Shown one piece after another: positions 13,435-22,351 of a stretch of DNA of 64,000 nt; within the stretch, counting starts at the first letter, position 1; every line of letters starts with the position of its first letter. The stretch is from JAHECQ01 sp963775125 (lineage in GTDB: Bacteria; Actinomycetota; Acidimicrobiia; Acidimicrobiales; SZUA-35), in NCBI GenBank assembly GCA_963775125.1, contig CAVZHQ010000007.1, positions 1,240,001-1,304,000 of the forward strand, given 5' to 3'. The notes below the pieces were generated by a model that saw nothing but the letters and a program-made list of their open reading frames with translations, made no database searches and was not told the DNA's origin. A program made the position numbers and the translations under genes.

Positions 13435-13727
13435 TCGGGAAACTCGTCGGTCCAGATGTCGACGAAGTAGATGATGACGGCCCGCTCAGAAGCGTCCCCG
13501 ATGTCGTCTACACCGAAGAGATGGAAGCCAGCGACGGTGAGGCCGTCGATCGTGAGTCGGCGGGCTGGACCGTGTGGCACGGTGACCATCTCCCACATTT
13601 CGGGTTGCCCGCTCAGGGCCTCGAGGACGGGCCGCAGGTCAAGGCGCTTGAACTCGATCGCTCGCTGAGGCGTCAACTGCCGGTCGATGTCTTCCCACGC
13701 TGAGTCAACGAGCCGGAAGCGCCTCAA
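13431..13727 (-). CDS. Small RelE/ParE-like toxin candidate
   Basis: A 98-residue protein ending in ERAVIIYFVDIWTDEFPD, a strand-rich C-terminus reminiscent of RelE/ParE toxins. No diagnostic motif proves the family. It starts at a TTG overlapping the stop of a 52-residue gene (TTGA), a common toxin-antitoxin arrangement. Its TAG stop is read from the CTAG that also served the convergent metallopeptidase before the IS elements arrived, so the IS630 end now abuts this gene without altering it. Function is inferred from size, coupling and weak similarity only. Confidence 0.5.
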   Translation of the reverse strand: MRRFRLVDSAWEDIDRQLTPQRAIEFKRLDLRPVLEALSGQPEMWEMVTVPHGPARRLTIDGLTVAGFHLFGVDDIGDASERAVIIYFVDIWTDEFPD

Positions 13728-13882
13728 CGGCGGCGCAACGCGCGGTCGATCGCTTCCTGGTGCTCTTCGACACTTCGTCGATTGAGCGCTTCCTGGGCTG
13801 CTGGCGACAACGGTGCGTCCGGCCGACGAACCCGTGCGGCCAGCTCAGCTACTTCATCGACGAGGGGCTGAGGCGGTTCCAT
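13724..13882 (-). CDS. Small antitoxin-like protein, 52 residues
   Basis: ATG at 13882 opens a 52-residue frame beginning MEPPQPLVDEVAELAARVR and ending AIDRALRRR. It is charged and probably helical, as are many small antitoxins. Its TGA overlaps the TTG start of the downstream 98-residue gene by four bases. I recognise no named family. A second in-frame ATG is not needed. It could instead be a small regulator unrelated to a toxin. Confidence 0.45.
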   Translation of the reverse strand: MEPPQPLVDEVAELAARVRRPDAPLSPAAQEALNRRSVEEHQEAIDRALRRR

Positions 13883-13986
13883 GGTTCATACGATAGGCGT
13901 GGCCAGTGACAGTGACCGCGACGGCCATCCGTCCCTCTCCGAGTTATGGCGATAGACGAAAGCTCAGCTGCACGCCGCGAGCTGAT

Positions 13987-14934
13987 CTACACGGAGGAAC
14001 CATCTGGGTTACACAGCAGCTCCATGATTCCTCCCATCTGGAAGATGTCGGCTGCCTTGATGGTGTAGCGAGATATTCCCCAGCGCTCCAGATTTCGACG
14101 AAGCTGACTCACGATCTCCTGGTCGGTTCCAAACAAGACGAACGGCGTATCGAGGAGGTCCTCGACGGAGGGCAGGAGGGTTTCATCGAGCACGGTTCCG
14201 AGGCGACGGCGATACGACTCGGCCGCGCTGCGCCGATCATCCGTCGTCTCCACCTTCTGCACGAGAGCGCCAAGGCGGATCCGATGCCCCGATGCCGTAG
14301 CAAGACGCACCCGAGCGTCAACCTGGCTGGCCGACCACTGGGCCTCGTGAGCGTGGCCATCGGCCAGCGTGCGGCCAAGCCCAGTCAGTTCGAGAACGTC
14401 CGCCTGCCGGGCGGCGACCTGCACCAGAGCCCGAGCATTGCCACCGACGAGGATCGGCACCTGGGGACGGTCAGAAGGTCGCCAACGCAACGTCGCCTCC
14501 TCCAATCGCCACGTAGCCCCCTGACTCGTCACTACTTCTCCGGCCAACAGACCGCGAACAGCAAGCAGAACGGCTTCGAGGTTTTCGATCCGCTGGATCG
14601 CCGAGGGATACGCCTGCCCGCGTTGCGTCCATTCCGACGGTGTGTGTCCCGCTCCGATCCCCAGGAGGGCTCTGCCTTCCGAAAGCACATCGAGCGTGGC
14701 CACTTCGGCGGCGAGCGCAAGGGGCTCCCATGCACCTGCATTCACAACCGCCGGTGCCAACAGCAGCCGAGTCGTGACTTGCGCGGCCGCAGCCAGAGCG
14801 ACGAACGGCGCCGCCGTAGATCCCGGATGATCCGCGATCGAGAGGGCTTCGAACCCCATGGCCTCGGCGGATCTCGCCAGGTCGATCCACTGCGATGCCG
14901 TCGACAGCTCCCCCTGGATGGCGAACGAGATCAT
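13987..14934 (-). CDS. F420-type LLM-class oxidoreductase
   Basis: A 315-residue luciferase-like TIM-barrel protein. Typical segments are ARSAEAMGFEALSIADH, LLLAPAVVNAGAWEP, LATLDVLSEGR-type text (EVATLDVLSEGRALLGIGAG) and VPILVGGNARALVQVAAR. Actinobacterial members of this group commonly use coenzyme F420. ATG 14934 begins the usual MISFAIQGE; a GTG at 14964 is possible. The gene follows the MerB-like gene on the same strand by 18-48 bases, so the two are probably co-transcribed. Substrate unknown. Cofactor is inferred from family and taxon. Confidence 0.85.
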   Translation of the reverse strand: MISFAIQGELSTASQWIDLARSAEAMGFEALSIADHPGSTAAPFVALAAAAQVTTRLLLAPAVVNAGAWEPLALAAEVATLDVLSEGRALLGIGAGHTPSEWTQRGQAYPSAIQRIENLEAVLLAVRGLLAGEVVTSQGATWRLEEATLRWRPSDRPQVPILVGGNARALVQVAARQADVLELTGLGRTLADGHAHEAQWSASQVDARVRLATASGHRIRLGALVQKVETTDDRRSAAESYRRRLGTVLDETLLPSVEDLLDTPFVLFGTDQEIVSQLRRNLERWGISRYTIKAADIFQMGGIMELLCNPDGSSV

Positions 14935-14982
14935 CGGCACACGATCAAACGTACTCGGCGGCACGCTGGCCCGTGAGCTGGA

Positions 14983-15657
14983 CTACGGCGCCAGCTCGGC
15001 TCGCAGCTGGGCGAACGCGGCGCGTCCTTCGTCACCCAGCAGCCAGGTGATGTAGTCAGCCCGGCTTCGGTTGCGGAACACCGGTCCGGCGAAAATGCGG
15101 GCCCATTCGGCCAGGGGCTTCAGCATGTAGGACATGTCGGCGTCGTAGGTGGGCCAGTTGCGTGCGTGCTCTTCCGACCGGAAGAGGTTCATGTTGCTTC
15201 ACCTGAACGGTCGGGTCGACGCTTCACCCCCGACCGGGGAGCTGGTGTAGCCGACCATGGTCGGCGGCTCGATGGTCAGGATCTCCTCGTCACGCATCTC
15301 GATGACGAGCGGCTCACCGCAGTCCAGGCAAGGGGCCTCGACACGGATCAGCGAACCGGGGAAGAGCCAGCGCACGGCCAGCGATTCGAATCCTCATTGG
15401 CCGAACCACGATGGTCGACCGTCGACCGAGATGCGGTACTGGGTCGGCTGGTTGTTGAACGGCGGGAACGAGGCGATGTAGTCGGTGCCGGGATGCACCC
15501 ACCCCGGTGTGATCGCCATCAACTCATGGACGAGTTCTCGCCCTCGCTCCATGGGGACGTCGAGCGCGGTGGCGAGTTCGGTGAAGTGCGGCGCCTGGCC
15601 GGTCTCGATGATGGTGGTCATGATCGACGAGTAGGCCCGATCGAGAAGTTCCGTCAT
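14983..15657 (-). CDS. MerB-like lyase homologue, predicted double selenoprotein
   Basis: One reading frame of 225 codons, from ATG 15657 to TAG 14983-14985, is interrupted only by two TGA codons, at 15394-15396 (position 88) and 15199-15201 (position 153). The translation around them is SWFGQ-U-GFESLAVRW and STRPFR-U-SNMNLFRSEEH. Aligned by eye to organomercurial lyase MerB, the first TGA falls on Cys96 and the second on Cys159, and Glu91 falls on Asp99 (same 3-residue spacing); these three residues cleave the carbon-mercury bond. An additional CLDC pair lies at 110-113. Each TGA is followed by a hairpin fitting the bacterial SECIS pattern. UGA is a normal stop elsewhere here, and the real stop is TAG. 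Hypothesis: a Sec-dependent organometal(loid) lyase. Substrate and incorporation are unproven; a pseudogene is the alternative. Confidence 0.75.
15169..15186 (-). promoter_or_regulatory. SECIS-like hairpin after the second TGA
   Basis: On the minus strand CTCTTCC-GGTC-GGAAGAG forms a perfect 7-pair stem with a four-base GGUC loop. The loop begins 19 bases after TGA 15199-15201. This fits the bacterial SECIS rule of a loop 16-37 bases downstream with G in its first two positions. From memory, GGUC also occurs in the E. coli fdhF loop. Confidence 0.65.
15361..15387 (-). promoter_or_regulatory. SECIS-like hairpin after the first TGA
   Basis: Bases 7-33 after TGA 15394-15396 can pair GAA with TTC, skip a 2x2 internal loop, then pair GCTGGC with GCGCTGGC-type sequence (six pairs, two G-U) around a CGUGC loop starting 17 bases after the TGA. 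G is the second loop base, as the bacterial SECIS pattern requires. Weaker than the second hairpin. Confidence 0.4.
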
Positions 15658-15731
15658 GGTGGCATTCTCGCACAGCTTGGCTCGCCAGTAGCGTGCCCAC
15701 GATCAAGTGGTCACCGACGTGGGAGCAAGAG

Positions 15732-16131
15732 ATGGACGAACAACATCGAGCAGAGACTCGAGGCCGAGATTCAGGAGTTCATGGCCCGCTACAACGCCGG
15801 CTTCGTCGGCGGCACCCGCGCCGACCTCGAACAGCTCGTTCACTTACCGGTGATCTACGTCAGCGAAACCGAGGCTCAGGTTCGAGAGCATTATCCGTTC
15901 GACCCCGAGAAGATGCGGGCCGCCACCGGCTTCCACCATCCTGAGACGACGACCCGCATCGTGCACCTCGAGGAGACTCGGGCCCACTTGATCATCGAGG
16001 GGACACGACATCGTGCCGACGGGTCGGTGATCGAGTCGATCGACAGCTTCTACATCCTCCACAAGCGCGACGGCGAGTGGAAGGTGTCGGTCTTCTCGGG
16101 CATTCGGGGCGCCCGCCCGACCGCTGATTGA
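15732..16131 (+). CDS. NTF2-like/SnoaL-like small protein
   Basis: A protein of about 132 residues with the cone-shaped NTF2-like layout (DUF4440-type): IEQRLEAEIQEFMARYNAGF, then DLEQLVHLPVIYVSETEAQ, and a C-terminal SIDSFYILHKRDGEWKVSVF. ATG 15732 is preceded by GGGAG, but one extra base near 15740 puts it out of frame with the conserved part; removal gives MDE..IEQRLEAE. The alternative start is ATG 15781. It is divergent from the MerB-like gene with 74 bases between them, and a TAGCGT hexamer lies in that gap. Function unknown. Confidence 0.65.
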
Positions 16132-16151
16132 CCGACCGACCGACGAGACGA

Positions 16152-16793
16152 TCAGGCCTTGGCCGACAGCTCGGCCAGGATCTGGGTGAAGACCTCCGCG
16201 GGCTGAGCGCCGGCCACGCCGGCTTGCCGGTCGAACACGAACATGGGCACCGAAGTGATGCCGGCCTGCATGGCGAACTCGAAGTGACTCAGCACCTCGG
16301 TCTTGCCGGCATCGCCGGACAGCCAAGCTCGCGCAACCTCGCCATCGAGACCGACCTCTTCGGCCAGACGCACGAGCGTCTCGAGTACTCCGACCGACTC
16401 GCCTTCGGTGAAGTAGGCCTGGAGGAGCCGCTCCTTCATCTCGTGCTGGACGCCCTGCTGTTCCGCCAACACCAGAAGCCGATGGGCCAATTGGGTGTTG
16501 GATCGCTGGGCGATGTCCATGCGGAAGGCGAGCCCCTCGCCGGCAGCTTCGGAGGTGACCCGATCGATGATCTCCGCCGCCCGTTCGGGACCGCCGAACT
16601 TCTTCTCGTACGCGGCCACCACCGGTTCGCCGACCCCGCCGGGTGCCGTCGGGTCGAGTTGGTAGGAGCGATAGGCGACCTCGACGTCGACGTCGGGATG
16701 CAGTTCCCGGAAGGCGGCGAGGCCCTTCTCGAACCGGCGCTTGCCGATGTAACACCAGGGACAAACGACATCGGACCAGATCTCGACCTTCAT
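16152..16793 (-). CDS. FrnE-like DsbA family oxidoreductase
   Basis: A 213-residue thioredoxin-fold protein of the FrnE/2-hydroxychromene-isomerase-like group. It starts MKVEIWSDVVCPWCYIGKRR, with the redox motif CPWC at residues 11-14 and the helical insertion typical of DsbA relatives. A cis-proline-type ITSVPMFVF lies near residue 180. No signal peptide, so it is probably cytosolic; FrnE homologues are thiol-disulfide oxidoreductases linked to stress tolerance. ATG 16793 starts exactly at the conserved strand. Here both cysteines are ordinary codons. Confidence 0.9.
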   Translation of the reverse strand: MKVEIWSDVVCPWCYIGKRRFEKGLAAFRELHPDVDVEVAYRSYQLDPTAPGGVGEPVVAAYEKKFGGPERAAEIIDRVTSEAAGEGLAFRMDIAQRSNTQLAHRLLVLAEQQGVQHEMKERLLQAYFTEGESVGVLETLVRLAEEVGLDGEVARAWLSGDAGKTEVLSHFEFAMQAGITSVPMFVFDRQAGVAGAQPAEVFTQILAELSAKA

Positions 16794-16873
16794 GTCCCCA
16801 CTTCTACCAGGTTCGCAAGGCCTTGGGCACGGTCGCTCTCGAAGTCGACCACGCTGTGCGTTATGTTGCAACG

Positions 16874-19735
16874 ATGCGTGATCTTCGACCTCCTGGGCGT
16901 ACCCGACTTCTCGCGCGGAACCGGGCGGTGGCAGCGGTTGCTTTCGTCGTGATGGCTGCAAGCGTGGTTGTCGGCGGGCAACCGGATCCCGCGTCGGCAG
17001 AACTACCGGTCGGTTTCGAGATGACCACGATCGTCTCCGGCCTCGACAGTCCGACCGCGGTGGACGTCGCCGCCAACGGCGCCATCTTCGTCACGGAAAA
17101 GCGCGGCCAAGTGCTCCGTTACGACGGCCTCACCGATACGACGCCCACGATGGTGGCCGACCGCCGCACCCAGACACACAACAACCGAGATCGCGGCATG
17201 ACCGGGCTGGCCGTCCATCCCCAGTACCCCGCGGTGCCCTGGGTGTATGTCGCCTACACACTCGACCGGCTGCCGAGCGGCGGAACGATCCCCGCCTACG
17301 GCACGGCGGGGGGCGACAGCGATCCGTGTCCTGACGCGGACACGACCGGATGCCCTGCGCTCAGCCGCGTCGTCCGCTTCGACGGCACCACGGCCAACGC
17401 CACCGAGCAGGTCCTCTTCGAGGGCCACTGCCAACAGTTCGCCTACCACACGGTCGGCGACCTCGTCTTTGAATCGGCGACCTCACTGCTGGTCAGCTTC
17501 GGGGACGGATCGACCGGGTCGTTCGTGGAGTACGGCCAGCGTGGCAACCTCTGTGCCGACCCTCCGGGTCCGGCCGGAACGAATCTGTCGGCACCCACGA
17601 CCGAGGGCGGTCAAGCACGGTCGCAGGACATCCTCACCAGAACCGACCCCACCGGCGTCCACGGCTCGGTCTTGCGGGTCGACCCGAACACCTTCGCCCC
17701 CAAGGCCGAGAACCCGTTGGCCGGGGACCCGGAACCGACGGTGGCTTCCATGGTCGGCACCGGTTTCCGCAACCCGTTCCGCCTGGCTCGAGACTCGGCC
17801 AACGGGCGTATCTACGTCGGCAATGTCGGTGGCGCCGGTTCCGAGGAGATCAACCTGATCGAGGGGGCCGGTCTGTTCAACAGCGGATGGCCCTGCTACG
17901 AGGGGACGGGCCTGACGCAGAACTCGTTCTGGCTCACCACCAACATCTGCAACACGCTGATCAACTCTGGTCAGCACGACGCTCCCCTGTTCCGCTACGG
18001 CCGCAACGTCCCGATCGTGTCGGGCGAGCCGTGCCCCAGTGGCGGACTCTCGATCTCGGGCGTCGCCGTCAATCGGGTGGGATTCGGTCCAGCCGCGCTC
18101 GACGGCGCGCTGTTCTTCACCGACTACACCCGTGACTGCATCTGGTATCTGCCCCAAGGCGGCAATGGGCAGCCGAACGCCGCGACGCCGGCGTTGTTCT
18201 CCAGTGGAGTCGGCGGGTTGGTGGACCTGAGCTTCGGACCCGACGGAGCGATGTGGGCCGTCGACATCATCGGCGGCCGAGTGCTCCGATTCACCGAGAA
18301 CGCCGGCAATCGTGGGCCGACCGCCTCCTTCACCGCGACCCCGAGTCAGGGCGCGCCGCCGCTGACGGTCACGTTCAACGCTTCGGCATCGGCCGACCCC
18401 GATGGCGACCCCCTCACCTACCAATGGGACTTCGACGGGAACGGCGCCTTCGACGCAACCGGGTCGAACGCCACACACACCTACACCACGGCGGGCTCGT
18501 TCCAGGCCCGGCTTGCTGGTCACCGACCCGGGTGGGCTGAACGATTGGGCGCTGACGACGATCCAGGTCGGGGCGTCCGGCGTGACCATCACCGTCGTCG
18601 AACCGGCCGACGGCCGGACCTTCAAGGTCGGTGCCGTCGTGCCAGTCCGAGCGTCGGCGACCTACGGCAACGGGGTGGCGGTCGCCTCGTCCGACTTCAC
18701 CTGGGAGCTCGACATCGTCCATTGCGTTCCGAATGCGCCCGACGCCTGCCACGCCCACGAACTGGCGACGGTGCTTGGCGCAGCGGGCAGCTTCGTCATG
18801 CCGGACCACGAGTACCCGTCCTACGTCCAGGCAACCCTCACCGTCGACCCGCCGGATGCTCTGCCGGCCGTCACCATTCGTCGGATCGACTATCGCACCG
18901 TGAACCTCACCGTCGCCACCGAGCCGTCGGGCCTGAGTGTGCTGGTCGGCTCGGCTGCTGAGCTCGGAACGTTCGTGCGACCGGTCGCCATGTCATCGAC
19001 AGTGAATGCGTCCGTGCCCACCCCCCAGGTCGTGGGCGGCACGACGTGGGAGTTCGTCGAGTGGCGGTTGAACGGGACTCGATTCAGCACCTCACCGGGA
19101 ACCGAGTTCTCATTGGACGCGAACGGCTCCCTCACGGCTGTCTTCCGTCAGGTCGGGGCCGACACCGTCAAACCCTCGACACCGACCGGACTCAACCGAA
19201 CGGCATCCCCGACGGGCATCAACCTCAGCTGGACGGGCTCGAGCGACAACGTGGGCGTCGTCGGTTACGACATCTACCGATCGACCAACGGCACCCTGGG
19301 GCGTTGTACTCGACGTCGTCGACAACGTCCTTCAACGACGGATCGGTGACGGCCGGGGTGACCTACACCTACGCGGTCAAGGCCTTCGACGCAGCGGGCA
19401 ACCGGAGCTCGCGCAGCAACTTCGCCACCGTGACTGCCCTGGGCGGAGCCATCGACACCCAGCGGCCCACGACACCCACGGGCCTCGGCACGGTGGGCAA
19501 CGGAACCAGCATCACCCTCGGATGGAACGCCTCGACGGACAACGTCCGGGTCGTCGGCTACGACATCTACCGGTCGACGAACGGGACGCTCGGCGCGCTG
19601 TACGCAACGTCCACCACGCCCTCGTTCATCGACTCGGCAACGCTGCCTGGCGTCACCTACACCTACGCGGTGAAGGCCTACGACGCGGCCGGAAACCGAA
19701 GCTCCCGGTCGAACCTCTCGTCCGAACAGCCGTAA
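16874..19735 (+). CDS. Secreted glucose/sorbosone-dehydrogenase-like, PKD, FN3 protein
   Basis: About 950 residues once two breaks (near 18515 and 19300) are joined. An N-terminal signal (AVAAVAFVVMAASVVVGG) suggests export. Residues about 45-480 look like the PQQ-type six-bladed propeller of glucose/sorbosone dehydrogenases, with GLDSPTAVDVAANGAIFVTEK, GMTGLAVHPQYP and GTGFRNPFRLARD. A PKD domain follows (TASFTATPSQGAPPLTV, DPLTYQWDFDGNG), then a region of unknown fold, then two fibronectin type III repeats sharing GYDIYRSTNGTLGALY. It ends just before the convergent monooxygenase, with GGGGCGCAGCCCC between them as a possible terminator. Probable extracellular sugar-binding or oxidising role. 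Confidence 0.8.
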
Positions 19736-19753
19736 GCAGCGGGGCGCAGCCCC

Positions 19754-21625
19754 TCAGACGCCGGCGTGGCCGAAGACGTAGGGCTCCATGGTTTCCTGAG
19801 CGTCCTTGCGGAACTTGTGCCAGCGGCCCCCGCCGTAATAGGCGAGGCTCCCCGGCTCGGCATCGCCGTGACCGTTGTAGTACGAGAGGCAATCGCGTAG
19901 CGGCGCCGTGCTGATGTCGGCGACACGGCAGTGCTCCGAGTACGCCTCCTCCGGCTCCTTCTTCACGTCGACGATCTGATGGCCTTCTTCCCGCATGGTC
20001 TTGAGCAGCCACACCACGTAGTCGGCGTGGGCGTCGATGGCGTCGGTGAAGTTGAAGCTGCCGCCACCGCCCTGAGGTCCGGTGACGATGAAGAGGTTGG
20101 GGAAGCCCTGGCTGTGCAGTCCGAGGAAGGTGCGGGTGCCCTCGGTCTGCCACTTCTCGCTGAGCGTGCGACCGTTGCGGCCGACGATCATGTTGAACGT
20201 CGAGGTCGCCATCCACTGGAACCCGGTGGCGTAGATCAGGACGTCGAGCGGGTACTCCTTGCCGTCGTGCACCACGCCACGAGCGTTGATCTCGCTCACG
20301 CCCATCGGGGCGGTGTCGACCAGGTGGACGTTGGGTTTGTTGAACGTCGGCAGGTACTCGTCGTGGAAGGTCGGACGCTTGCAGCCATACGGGTAGTAGG
20401 GCTTGAGCGCCTCGGCGGTCTTCTTGTCCTTCACGATGGCGTCGACCCGGGCCCGGATCTGCTCCATGATCCGGAAGTTCGTCTCGAGCTGCTTCTGGAT
20501 CATCTCCTCGGGAGTGAGACGACCCTCGTGTTGCTTGCGCTCCTTGAAGTCGTCGACCTTGCCCGCGAGGTAGTCGTCGTTGGCCTTGATGGCGGTGCGA
20601 CCCTCGGAGATGCGAGCGAAGCGGGCCCGACGAGCTCGGGCCCAGCCCTCCTCGTGCTTCCAGGTCTCGATCTCCTCCTGGGTGGTGGCTCGTTGGTCAC
20701 GGGTGTCGATGGTCGACGGCGTGCGCTGGAACACGTACAGCTCGCCCACCACCTTCGCCAGTTCGGGGATGGCCTGGACCGCAGTCGCACCGGTACCGAT
20801 GATGCCGACACGCTTGCCGGCGAGGTCGATGTCGTAGTTCCAGCGTGAGGTGTGGAACGCGTCGCCCTCGAAGGTCTCCATGCCCTTGATGCGGGCCAGC
20901 TTGGGGCTGGTGAGAATGCCGTTGGCGAGGATGACGGTGCGGGCCCGCATGGCATCACCGCGATCGGTGTAGACGGTCCACCGGCCATCCTCCTCGTTCC
21001 ACTCGGTCTTCTCGACGGTGGTGTGGAACAGGCAGTGGTCGTAGAACTTGAAGCGCTCGGCCAACGATTGGCAGTACTCGAGGATCTCGAATCCGGACGC
21101 GAACTTCATCGTCGGGAAGTAGCCCATCTCCTCCAACAATGGGAAGTAGCTGTAGGACTCGACGTCGCAGGCGATGCCGGGATAGCGGTTCCAGTACCAG
21201 GTGCCGCCGACGTCGCCGCCCTTCTCGCAGAAGCGCACGTCGATGATGCCCTCGGCCTGGAGCTTGTGCCAGAGCAGCAGGCCGGCGAATCCGGCACCGA
21301 CCACGAGAACGTCGCACTCGTCAGTCAGCGCCTCGCGCGGGATCGGGTCGGCCGAGTACACGTCCTGGAGGTACTTGCTGAACTCGCCGTCCATCGGCAT
21401 GTAGTCGGCTGCGCCTCGGCGCTGCTCCTTGTACTGCAGGTACTTCGCCTGCTCCTCGGCGTCGAAGACCGCGCCCGGAGGTGGCGGCGGGAGGGTGGTG
21501 AGGGTCTCGTCCTCGATCACTGAATAGCCCTTGCCGACGATCTTGTCGCTGGCCTTGGCTGCTTTGGTGTTGAACGTCTTCAGTCCGGTGACAGGGTCAA
21601 CCATGATCGGTTCGGTGGTGGACAT
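19754..21625 (-). CDS. Baeyer-Villiger-type flavin monooxygenase
   Basis: A 623-residue class B flavoprotein that would insert one oxygen atom into a ketone to give an ester or lactone using NADPH and O2. Seen motifs are the FAD loop VVGAGFAGLL (residue about 109), GTWYWNRYPG near 141, the Baeyer-Villiger fingerprint FEGDAFHTSRW (252-262, FxGxxxHxxxW), and the NADPH loop IIGTGATAVQ. The roughly 100-residue N-terminal extension is typical of the steroid/cyclopentadecanone-like branch. Unbroken. It is divergent from the carboxymuconolactone-decarboxylase-like gene, which begins a likely catabolic operon. Substrate unknown. Confidence 0.9.
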   Translation of the reverse strand: MSTTEPIMVDPVTGLKTFNTKAAKASDKIVGKGYSVIEDETLTTLPPPPPGAVFDAEEQAKYLQYKEQRRGAADYMPMDGEFSKYLQDVYSADPIPREALTDECDVLVVGAGFAGLLLWHKLQAEGIIDVRFCEKGGDVGGTWYWNRYPGIACDVESYSYFPLLEEMGYFPTMKFASGFEILEYCQSLAERFKFYDHCLFHTTVEKTEWNEEDGRWTVYTDRGDAMRARTVILANGILTSPKLARIKGMETFEGDAFHTSRWNYDIDLAGKRVGIIGTGATAVQAIPELAKVVGELYVFQRTPSTIDTRDQRATTQEEIETWKHEEGWARARRARFARISEGRTAIKANDDYLAGKVDDFKERKQHEGRLTPEEMIQKQLETNFRIMEQIRARVDAIVKDKKTAEALKPYYPYGCKRPTFHDEYLPTFNKPNVHLVDTAPMGVSEINARGVVHDGKEYPLDVLIYATGFQWMATSTFNMIVGRNGRTLSEKWQTEGTRTFLGLHSQGFPNLFIVTGPQGGGGSFNFTDAIDAHADYVVWLLKTMREEGHQIVDVKKEPEEAYSEHCRVADISTAPLRDCLSYYNGHGDAEPGSLAYYGGGRWHKFRKDAQETMEPYVFGHAGV

Positions 21626-21765
21626 GTCGGCGCACGCTCCTCGACTGCGCGAGTTGTTCTTCGTGCGACACTACATCGACCGCTCCATTCCATCGAAGCC
21701 GAGGGCAGCCAACCTTGTGCTCCTGAACACCTTGGACGTAGAGCCAACAGGCGTAAGGTCCGGCC

Positions 21766-22351
21766 ATGCACCAACGCCGCCCGACAGCACCACGCGTTCC
21801 GCCGATCGAGAAGGTCGCCGTCAAGGCCCGAGAGGCCATGGCCAACGGACCCGCCAATGCCATCAACGTCCTGGCGACGCTGGCCACGCAACCGCACCAT
21901 GAGCAAGGCCTTCGGCGAGTTCGCCCAGACCGTGCTCTTCCGAGGTTCGGTCGATGTGCGCCTCCGCGAGATCGTCATCCTGCGCATGGGCTGGAACTGC
22001 CAGGCCGTCTACGAGTTCGGCCAGCACACCCTGTTCGGCCGGTCGGTCGGGTTGACCGACGCCGAGATCTACCTCATCACCCGGCCCATTTCCCAGGGCG
22101 CCTGGACCGACGTCGAGCGTGCGCTCCTGCAGATGACCGACGACCTCTACGCCGATGACTGCGTCAGCGACGCCACCTGGGCCGAGCTCGAAAGCCACTT
22201 CGACCACAGCGACATCCTCGAGTTCATGTTCGGCGCTCTGTGCTACCGACTGGTGTCGGGGATGCTCAACTCCTGTGGGGTCCAGTTGGATGAAGGGGTC
22301 CCCGGTTGGCCGACGGATCCGGCCTCGATCAGTGCTGGTGTCGAACCATGA
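21766..22351 (+). CDS. Carboxymuconolactone decarboxylase family protein
   Basis: About 195 residues, one break near 21895 joining MHQRRPTAPRVPP..NVLATLA to KAFGEFAQTVLFRG. The AhpD-like core is DVRLREIVILRMGWNCQAVYEFGQH, with one Cys and a downstream His, as in the decarboxylase-like rather than the CxxC peroxidase subgroup. Its TGA overlaps the ATG of the next gene (ATGA at 22348), so translation is coupled. It is the first gene of a plus-strand run to 26288. A role in ring or side-chain catabolism is inferred from neighbours. Confidence 0.8.

Noticed and set aside
14983..15657. Reassignment of UGA as an ordinary sense codon in this genome
   Set aside because: Many genes here end in UGA (for example at 3973 and 41114) and tryptophan is encoded by TGG, so recoding must be local.
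14983..15657. Plain pseudogene explanation for the MerB-like gene
   Set aside because: Not excluded, but both stops sit exactly on catalytic cysteine positions, no indel is present and hairpins follow each stop; selenocysteine explains all of this better.
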